A stretch of DNA of 64,000 nucleotides from Auriscalpium vulgare (lineage: Eukaryota > Basidiomycota > Agaricomycetes > Russulales > Auriscalpiaceae): positions 1,178,001-1,242,000 of the forward strand of contig JAHBBC010000014.1 of assembly GCA_019915015.1 (NCBI GenBank), given 5' to 3'. Numbering within the stretch: the first letter of the stretch is position 1; the number at the start of each line of letters is the position of its first letter. The position numbers and the translations under genes were made by a program. The notes beneath the pieces were generated by a model. The model had not been told where the DNA came from. It was given only the letters and a program-made list of their open reading frames with translations, and did no database searches. Of the stretch, positions 56,612 through 64,000 are shown piece by piece.

Positions 56612-59600
56612 ATGCGTTCCATTCTCTTGCCTTTTTCCTTGGCCCTCGTCATTCCTGTAGGCCCTTCATCGTCGCCTCTCCTTGAATTCACACGCTTATG
56701 CTATTCTCCTCCAGTTCATACTTGCTTCTCATGTGCCCGTCCACCACTACAATCATTTTCATCGTCGCCAGACCAATATCTCCCCCCCTCCCACTGACCT
56801 TCCTGGAAATTGGAGCTCTGCAGGATGCTACACGTTCGTCCTCCAAATGAATATGATCCTCCTCCATGACCAATACTTGCTCTTTAGGGACAACCCTGCC
56901 ACACGGACTCTGTCATCAGCCAGTTTCACCGACACGCAGAACATGACTGTCGAGAACTGCGTCACGTTCTGTGACAATCAGGCTTTCATTTTCGCCGGCG
57001 TCGAGTTCGCCCAGGAATGCTGTAACAAGCTTTATCATGACTTCGCTCTTGAGAAGTTGCTGATCATGGGTATCTAGATTGCGGTGATATCATCGCTAAC
57101 GGAGGCACCAATGCAACTGCGTCAGACTGTAACTCTCCTTGTACAGGCAACTCGAAAGAAGACTGCGGTGCCGGCGGCAGGCTCAATCTCTACTGGAGCG
57201 GAAAGCAACCTCCCCCGCCTCCTATCACCGACCCAAGCAACGGCCTATGGGTTTCCTTGGGATGCTACAAGTAAGATTTCCTCGACCCGCTTGCTGGCTT
57301 CACACTGCTCACTCCGAAACAAAGCGATACTGCCGCGTCTAGGGTGCTGAACGTCCCCACGAACGTCGCAGGAGGAGCATCGAATAATAGCGTTCAGAGC
57401 TGCACGGATGCCTGTTTCAATTCGGGCTATCCCCTCTCCGGAATGGAGTTCGCTGATGAGTGCTGTTCGTATCTTCGCCTAGTGCCTGAGCTGCGACGCT
57501 GATCGTCGACACGGTACTCTAGATTGCGCTCTGGCAATCACCAATGGCGGGGTTTCCGAGCCCGCTGCCGACTGCAGCATGCCCTGCTCTGGAAATAGCT
57601 CCGAGTTCTGCGGAGGTCCTAACAGGTTGAACGTCTATAATTATACGGGAACAGACTTGCCTCCCGTCACCAATCCAGGTGGAGGCGGCGGCGGTAATCC
57701 AGGTAGTCCAGTCTTCCCGGTGACTTCGGGCCTCCCCAAGCCGTGGAATTACTCTGCCTGCTATGTGTACGCTCATACCATCTTCATTGCGCGTGTTTTC
57801 TCATACGAGATCATACCAGCGACAATGCGTTCGGTCGCATCTTCTCCACAGAGTTGCCTGACAACCAAAATGTGACTGTCGAGAGTTGCGTCCAGTCTTG
57901 TGCGAGCCAGAACTTCACCCTCGCAGGCCTAGAGTTCAGCGTGCAGTGCTGTATGTGCTTAATCATCTTGCACGTATATGAGTTACTGATTATTTTCTCA
58001 GTCTGCGGAGACACTCTAGTCGATGGCGCCGTGTCCACCAAAGATGCAGACTGCAACATGGGGTGCGGGGGGAATACCACGTAGGGCATACATACTCCTC
58101 GCAGATATACGGTGCTGACAGGCACTCCAGTGAGGCGTGTGGGGGACCTAACAGACTTTCTGTCTACACATCAACAGGCAATGTCACAGCCCTTCCAGTG
58201 CCAGTCGTGCAATTGACTACTTTGCCCGGACAATGGCAGTACTCTGGGTGCTTGGCGTAAGTTTTCAGTCTTGCGCTTATTCTTCATATCTGACGTCGTT
58301 TGGCAGCGAACCGGGTGCCGCCCGTGTCTTCCCTTACCAAATCATCAACACCAACAACAACTCGGCGGCGGGCTGTCTGGCACAATGCTCAGCCTTCGGA
58401 TATCCCGCTGCCGGTATGGAGTTTGGTGACGAGTGCTGTACGTACTGCTGCCACGCCTTTCTGACCGAGTTCTCACCATTGGCAATAGGGTGCGGCGACG
58501 TGGACGATATCACAAACAATGGTGGGAAGACTGCTCCCGAGACAGACTGTGTCATTCCCTGCTCGGGCGATCCCATTCACCTCTGCGGTGGAGCCGAGCG
58601 GCTTCAACTGTACCTGTGGAATGGCACTATCGACGTATGGAACACACCGACGAACATTGGACGCTATGAGGTGATTTTATATCGCTATCATTTTTTATGT
58701 TGATACTCACGCAATTCCAGTACCTCATCCCTGGCCTCGTTCCGCCTCTTGTTGCCACCGTCGGCATCAATGGCAAAGTCAGCTTCCTCGAGAAGGGCGG
58801 GACTTCCGAGTTCACCAACTCCACGGGAGCCTACGAGCTCGACCTGAGTTTGGTCGACAACTTTGACCTCGCTTGGCGCGAGATGCATCTCAAGACCGAC
58901 GTCTTCTGCTCTGCGGCAGTAGTTCTTCCCGATAAAGCTGCGCGTATCCTCAATATTGGCGGATGGTCCCTCGACTCGACTTTCGGCGTTAGGCTCTACG
59001 CTCCCGACGGCGTTCCCGGCGTGAACGGAACTAACGACTGGGAAGAAAACGTCAATGAGCTCTCTCTACAGGTGAGGGTCAGCCGTCTCGAAATTTCTGC
59101 GCGTGTTTGACATGCTCTTCGGCAGAATGGTCGATGGTACCCCACTGCTATGGTCATGTCCAACGGTAGCATTCTCGTGGTCGGCGGCGAAAGCGGGTCG
59201 AATGCGCCTCCCGTACCGACTCTGGAGATCTTACCGCGTATTCCCGGCGGCGACACAACCAAGTTCCTAGACTATCTCAACCGGACCGATCCCAATAATC
59301 TGTACCCATTTCTTGTCACGCTGCCCAGCGGCGATATCTTCATAGGTGAACAATTACACCCTTCTACCTTGTCTTGTCGACTGACGATCTTGAAGGCTAC
59401 TATAATGAGGCCCGCATCCTCAACCCCGTCACCTTTGATACTATCAAGGTTCTCCCGAACATGCCTGGGTCTGTTACCAGCTTTCTCGCTGGCCGAACGT
59501 ATCCCATGGAAGGCGCTGCCGTGATTTTGCCTCAGTCTCCGCCTTATACCGCCCCTGTGACCATCCTCGTCTGTGGAGGCTCCAACTTTGGCATCGCACT

Positions 59601-60471
59601 CGATAATTGCGTTTCTATCCAGCCAGAGGCGAAGACTCCGACGTGGGTTGTCGAGCGCATGGTAGGCTCCCCAAAGACTGCGTCATGACGTTCCTGACCT
59701 GCGTTCATTTTAGCCATCCGCGAGAGTCATGTCCTGCATGGTCGCATTGCCAGACGGCACCTTCATGATCATGAACGGTGCCCAGCAGGGCGTTGCCGGC
59801 TTTGGTTTAGCGGACGACCCAAATTTGTCGGCGCTCCTCTACGATCCCTCCCGTCCAGTCCATAACCGCATCTCTATCCTCAACACCACCACTATCGCAC
59901 GCCTGTACCACTCTGAAGCCACTTTGCTTCCCGACGGTCGTGTTCTGATCTCTGGGTCGGACCCTCAGACCCTTAATGCCGACGGCACGCCGAAGTTCCC
60001 CGAGGAGTTGAGAATCGAAGTCTACATCCCTCCTTACCTTAATCAAGGCTTCGTTCCACCGTCTTTCAACATCTCTAATACCGACTGGACGTATGGTAGC
60101 AAGTATCAGATCACTGTAAAGCTGCATCAGGGTGCGACTTCGAATATGAAGGTCTCCTTAGTTGCTGGTGAGTTGTCACATATGCTTCTCGCATTATTTC
60201 CTCAGAGGTTCTGACTGTTTGTGAAGCAACGTCAAGCACTCATGGCAACACTATGGGCGGTCGCACCATTTTCCCGACTTTCTCGTGCTCGGGAACCACA
60301 TGCACAATCACGGCCCCGCCGAACGCGTCCGTCTCGCCGCCGGGATGGCATCAGCTCTTCATCCTAGATGGACCCACACCGTCGTCGTCTCACTGGGTGC
60401 GCATTGGGGGAGACCCCGCCAAGCTGGGTAACTGGCCGCAATTCCCGGACTTCACCCTCCCCGGAGTGTAA
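56612..60471 (+). CDS. Copper radical oxidase (glyoxal-oxidase family) with four WSC domains
   Basis: Sixteen exons (56612-56656, 56715-56833, 56888-57021, 57078-57270, 57325-57464, 57523-57766, 57820-57950, 58002-58080, 58122-58256, 58307-58437, 58489-58670, 58721-59071, 59126-59345, 59396-59661, 59714-60167, 60227-60471) give 1022 residues. A signal peptide ([20 protein letters not shown]) leads to four WSC domains (each W-x-S-x-G/A-C-Y/L, then CxxxC and CGG), thought to bind wall or plant polysaccharide. The C-terminal ~510 residues are a glyoxal/galactose-oxidase beta-propeller: [14 protein letters not shown] holds the Cys of the radical cofactor (about 574), RWYPT its probable partner Tyr (633), and [15 protein letters not shown] the copper ligands Tyr855 and His856; PPGWHQLF carries another His. 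Such enzymes oxidise aldehydes or alcohols and release hydrogen peroxide for lignin attack. WSC-bearing members are known from Phanerochaete. The first exon junction is the least certain part. Confidence 0.92.
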
Positions 60472-61704
60472 CCGTACTGTAAAGTCATTCGTTCATATGC
60501 TGCCGGTGCCCAGGACTTTCCCTCATTCCTTATTACTGTCATTTCTTTTGGGATATATGTACGAAGTGTTAATCGGACAATCTTCTACCAATATGCCTTC
60601 AAGTTGAACTGAATCTCGCTAGTCGTTCGACCGGCGGTGCTGCGGCCCGGTCCCGGGCCAGCGCGTCTGGGCCGGGCGCGCTGCTTGCATAGTACTCTCT
60701 TCATCACATCTGACGCATCGACTGTACGAGCAGTGACGAGAAGCAGTCGACAATATATTAAATCCGGTGAAAACTCTGGATTTTAAAATGGCGGATGCTT
60801 CGCAGTAAGTTCACTGTAGTATCTAGCTCTTCTGGAGGTAAGTCGCATGGGCGTCGTAATCTGACCGTATCATAATCCACTGTACGTCTGACTATCGTTT
60901 TAAGGCTCGAGTGGCTTCCCGAAGCAATGAAGTGAAACTGTTTATGATGGTCGAATTCTGGAACATCACAGGGTGACGAGTTGATGTGCCATGATGGTTT
61001 CAAAGGTGTATGATCCTGAGCTTGCGAAGGTTGAATAGGCTAGCCGCTCTGCCTCAGGGAGACTAAGTAGTGAGCCTCGCGAATGTTCAGCATGACTCTC
61101 ATCAGCATTTGTATCCATCGTTCCTCTGCGCTGACAACCACACAGGAAAGGGAACACTACGCAGCAAAAGAGCAGTAGAGGATCATAAAGCCTAGGTAAC
61201 CAGTCTAAGTAGAGGACGGTCTGGCATCCGACACGACTCTTCGTCAGCATGTGAGACGTATATGTGGTGTGTCTCGTAGGTGAGTAGTCCTAGTCACCGG
61301 CACCAGTCTAAATCGGAGCATTGTAGATGCCAACGACGCGCTTTATCACCTAGAAGACATATGATAGGTGAGTGCCCTGTACACGCTGTTGCAATTCGAA
61401 TCCGACGAGCAGTTTGGTGCATGCAGCATGACAGTCCCCTTTGTTGTCCCTCAAACGTCAACGGTGTCGTAGAGGTGATGTCTCGAACGTGGCAAGGTGA
61501 GGCGGCCTACCTAGCTCCCCATCACCCGTAATGATCACTTCGTATGTTCTTAGGTGTGCTTCACAGTGTATCTCACCATCGTTGTTATATCCTGACATCT
61601 GCCATTGAACGTCCAGTGATTTCCTCCATATCTGTGTGTGTTCTCGGCGGCCGGTCTTGCACCGTCTAATTGCCTTCGAGAGCTATCACAGACTACTGTC
61701 AACA
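60472..61704. other. Intergenic, no gene recognised
   Basis: 3' flank of the oxidase, with a GC-rich palindromic patch at about 60640-60690, then low-signal sequence. A minus-strand frame at 60966-61250 encodes hydrophobic then acidic residues but cannot be extended with confidence. Confidence 0.45.
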
Positions 61705-61711
61705 TATAAAA
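61705..61711 (+). promoter_or_regulatory. TATA box of secreted-protein gene
   Basis: TATAAAA, 50 bases upstream of the start codon at 61755; supports that first ATG rather than the in-frame ATG at 61815. Confidence 0.5.
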
Positions 61712-61754
61712 TGGTATCCGGCACCCTATCTCTGTACCTCTAGCTGTACGCACC

Positions 61755-62449
61755 ATGTTGCTAACATTCACGTTCTTTTCTGTCACCCGGGCCATTCTCC
61801 CGATATCCACTAGTATGGCCACACCAAGCCTTCTGCTCATACTCCTTCAAGTTTCACATACCCCCGCGGCCATTCACGTGGCGCGCCAGATTGACCCCAG
61901 CATAGTCGGCGAGCAGTGCCAGTCGGTCTGCGCTCCAAATCTCTGTGCGGAGCTGCAGTGTGCCTGCACGTCCGATCGCCTCAATCAACTCAAGAGCTGT
62001 CTGAATTGTATGGTCGCCATTGATAAAATTGAAGAATCCGACGTACAGAGTTCCCTCAATGGTACGTACGGGTTTTGAGGATGCTGATTTAGTGTTGATC
62101 TCATGCTTGCTACTCTCAGGCGTGATCACAGAGTGTGCTGATATAGGACAGCCCATCGACGGACAGACCGTACGTCTGTCTTTCTCATTCGTCAAGTGGC
62201 CAATCTCGAGATTGTCTGGTCGACTTCTACTGTTCCGCCTTCTCGTTTGACTCCGCAACGTCGTCTGCCGCTCCTACGTCTGCGGAGGGAGGCTTTGCGA
62301 GCAGCCTGAGTGTCTCGACAAACACCGGGCCTGCCGCTGCCGCTTCTCCTTCTGGATCCGGCGTCGCAAGCAGTGCGCCCGCGAGAGAAGTGGGTGGCGG
62401 GATTTCAGGTGCACCCGTCACGCTCAGCAAGCTACTAGTGCATTGGTAG
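61755..62449 (+). CDS. Small secreted cysteine-rich protein
   Basis: Exon 1 is 61755-62061 and exon 2 starts at 62120; the 3' part is less certain. The product has a hydrophobic leader of about 45 residues, a monobasic propeptide-like site (HVARQIDPS), then a Cys-rich module: QCQSVC, CAELQCACTS, LKSCLNCMV and ITECADIG. A Ser/Ala/Thr/Gly-rich tail follows, ending at the stop at 62447. Two ways to join exon 2 to the tail keep frame: donor at 62174 with acceptor before 62211 (199 residues), or donor at 62170 with acceptor before 62288. Cys spacing and layout match the next gene, so the two are paralogues. The function is unknown; a surface protein or effector-like role is inference. Confidence 0.6.
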
Positions 62450-63184
62450 CCGGCATACTTGATGGCGGCAATTGTGGGCTTTGGTATGATTATGTGAGGC
62501 TGCACCGCATGGACAAGCACCAGTACGATAACTTGCGTTTGCTCGCCACTGAGGCGGACTTGCGTTGATTCCCTCCTCAGTGTTCATGAATCGGGGAGTT
62601 CACTTTCTGCCACCGGGTGAACAAGGCCCAGTGCACAGGCTTATAGGGATCTGGCAGGCATCATTTGATCGACGTGCCAAGCGCTGGTCACGTCGGCCGT
62701 CGGCCTGCCGGGTGCCCAAGGCCTGCCTCAGTCCTGCCAGTGATGGAGACTTACGCTGCATTTCACTAAAAGCGTTCTAATGTTGAGTCTCGTGCGCTGG
62801 ACACCAATACTGCTGCGTATAAGGTGTAGTATCTGCAACCAGTGTCATGCGAAGTCTTGGCAGTCGTGGCATTCGCTCGTATATGATTATCCGTGTTATG
62901 TACTGTAGATCTAAATTGAATCCAAAATCTTCAAACTTTAGCCCACGTTAAAGTTCAACGTTCAGCGCTCGCACAGTTCTTGACACCATCGTCGACAACT
63001 GCAGGGCCTACATAAGACTACCTTCAAAGGCTTGCACCCGCGTCTGATACTTACTGTATGGACCCATGCGATATTTTATCACTGTATGCGTCCCTGTACC
63101 TATCCACGGCCTTGGCCTCTCTTGTTCGTATCTTGACAGATGTCAGACGATTTGTCTTGTATTTCAAAGGCGCCGTCCGATGGA
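62450..63184. other. Intergenic, no gene recognised
   Basis: Between the two secreted cysteine-rich paralogues. No coding signal. Confidence 0.5.
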
Positions 63185-63196
63185 CCATAAAAAAAA
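63185..63196 (+). promoter_or_regulatory. TATA-like element
   Basis: CATAAAAAAAAG, 51 bases upstream of the start codon at 63247; position fits a core promoter. Confidence 0.4.
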
Positions 63197-63246
63197 GCCC
63201 CGCGAAACGAGTCTCCTCGCTCCCGTTCACCTTGCACTGTCCCGCC

Positions 63247-64000
63247 ATGAAGTCGCCGACGCTCTTCCTCGCGCTCCTCCCGTTGCTTGCCGCCGCAACG
63301 CCGAACCCTTCGCCACTCGCGGGGTTCCTCGCGCAGGCGCGCGCTCTGCACGCGCGCCAGCTGGACCCGAGCGCGCGCCAGCTGGACCCGAGCGCGCGCC
63401 AGCTGGACCCGAGCGCGATCCCGCTCGCGTGCAGGCCGACGTGCACGGTGGTTCTCGATGATCTGGACGTACGGTGTGCTGGGTGTGTACACTATTGACT
63501 TGTGCTGACTCCACGACGCGTCGTAGGCGTGCACGACACCCACGTGCACCTGTAGTGCCGCGAACGCGAAGGGACTGGCGGTGAGCCACTCTCAGTCTTT
63601 CCCCTGTATGTATGCAGGCCCTGACGCGCTCATTCGATAATCCAGGTGTGCGTGAACTGTATTGTAGGCCTGGACCCGTCGCAGGCAGTTATCGACCGCG
63701 GCCAGCTTGTACTTGTTGGTACGTGCAATTTCCTCCCTGACGCACGCCCGATTATCATCGATTTTGCAGACTACGAAGACGCCTGTGCAGTTGCTGGCTT
63801 TACTGAGACTGGACTGTCGGTACGTTGCCCGCATCGCAACAGGGAGTCGACTGCCATCTAACCACCCGCGTAGGTTACCATTGGGCCATCCGCCACCCCA
63901 TCGGTGACCCCGACTACCGACCCCTTCTCCGTCGTCTACACCGCCGTGAGCTCAAGCGGTGGTGTTGTGACGTCCGGTACAAACGCCCCGCCGAGTACCT
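63247..64000 (+). CDS. Small secreted cysteine-rich protein, 3' end beyond window
   Basis: Exons 63247-63468, 63527-63580, 63646-63718, 63770-63819 and 63874 onward stay in one frame and reach the window end open. A signal peptide (MKSPTLFLALLPLLAAATPN) is followed by three exact copies of ARQLDPS, then a Cys-rich module spread over four exons: LACRPTCTVV, ACTTPTCTCSAANA, VCVNCIVGLD and DYEDACAVAG. A Ser/Thr/Val-rich tail begins in exon 5, as in many fungal surface proteins. The Cys layout and the ARQ(L/I)DPS motif are shared with the gene at 61755. Function unknown. Confidence 0.75.
63352..63414 (+). repeat. Three tandem 21-bp coding repeats
   Basis: Units 63352-63372, 63373-63393 and 63394-63414 are exact copies encoding ARQLDPS. 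The paralogue at 61755 has a single ARQIDPS, so the triplication is specific to this gene. Confidence 0.92.

Noticed and set aside
1..64000. Transposons, LTRs or rRNA
   Set aside because: I found no transposase or reverse transcriptase motif, no long terminal repeats and no rRNA sequence. Only short repeats are present.

Overview
This window is nuclear DNA of a filamentous basidiomycete, most likely an Agaricomycete with a wood-decay lifestyle. The evidence is the GC-rich coding sequence, genes cut by many introns of about 45-60 bases with GT(G/A)NGT donors and CTNAC/CTAAT branch sites, and the gene content: a glyoxal-oxidase-type copper radical oxidase fused to four WSC domains, GH16/KRE6 glucan enzymes, a WOPR regulator and small secreted cysteine-rich proteins. 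I reconstructed exon chains by hand. All models that lie fully inside the window close in frame, but no transcript data support them.

Layout. 1-7.8 kb: the 5' end of a secreted GH16 enzyme, a tRNA-Thr with an intron, a long gene-poor stretch with a short direct repeat, a salicylate-hydroxylase-like FAD monooxygenase and an RBM18-like RNA-binding protein. 7.8-16 kb: an MSB1/Mug8-type polarity protein, a cyclophilin with a presequence-like N terminus, an unresolved gene-poor stretch and a small single-pass membrane protein. 16-31 kb: a PIN-domain protein, an ASX-homology (DEUBAD) protein, a disordered basidiomycete-type protein, a medium-chain reductase, a DUF4484/LCHN-type DENN protein and, at 28.9-30.2 kb, a secreted repeat protein that looks like a Kex2-processed precursor of four near-identical peptides. 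30.6-37 kb: prefoldin 5, a short phosphoinositide phospholipase C, the Smc5/6 subunit NSE3 (two probable GC-AG introns) and the Cdc48 cofactor SHP1/p47. 37-46 kb: KRE6/SKN1-type beta-glucan synthesis protein and a membrane GT2 glycosyltransferase, diverging from a 2.7-kb region. 46-54 kb: a tRNA-Glu with an intron, a large SAC3/GANP mRNA-export factor and a WOPR (Gti1/Pac2/Wor1) transcription factor. 54-64 kb: a gene-poor stretch with a perfect 28-bp inverted repeat, the WSC-copper radical oxidase and two related small secreted cysteine-rich proteins, the last running off the window.

Themes. Most genes are single-copy housekeeping factors. The accessory content concerns the cell surface and secretion: the GH16 fragment, KRE6, GT2, the WSC-oxidase, the repeat precursor and the cysteine-rich secreted pair. 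The most novel candidate is the peptide precursor at 28893-30171. It has a signal peptide, a short propeptide ending in three arginines, four 42-43-residue repeats each bounded by Arg-Arg and each starting with Gln, then two Gly-rich modules made by duplication of an exon plus its intron. No tailoring enzyme or transporter that would make it an obvious biosynthetic cluster lies next to it.
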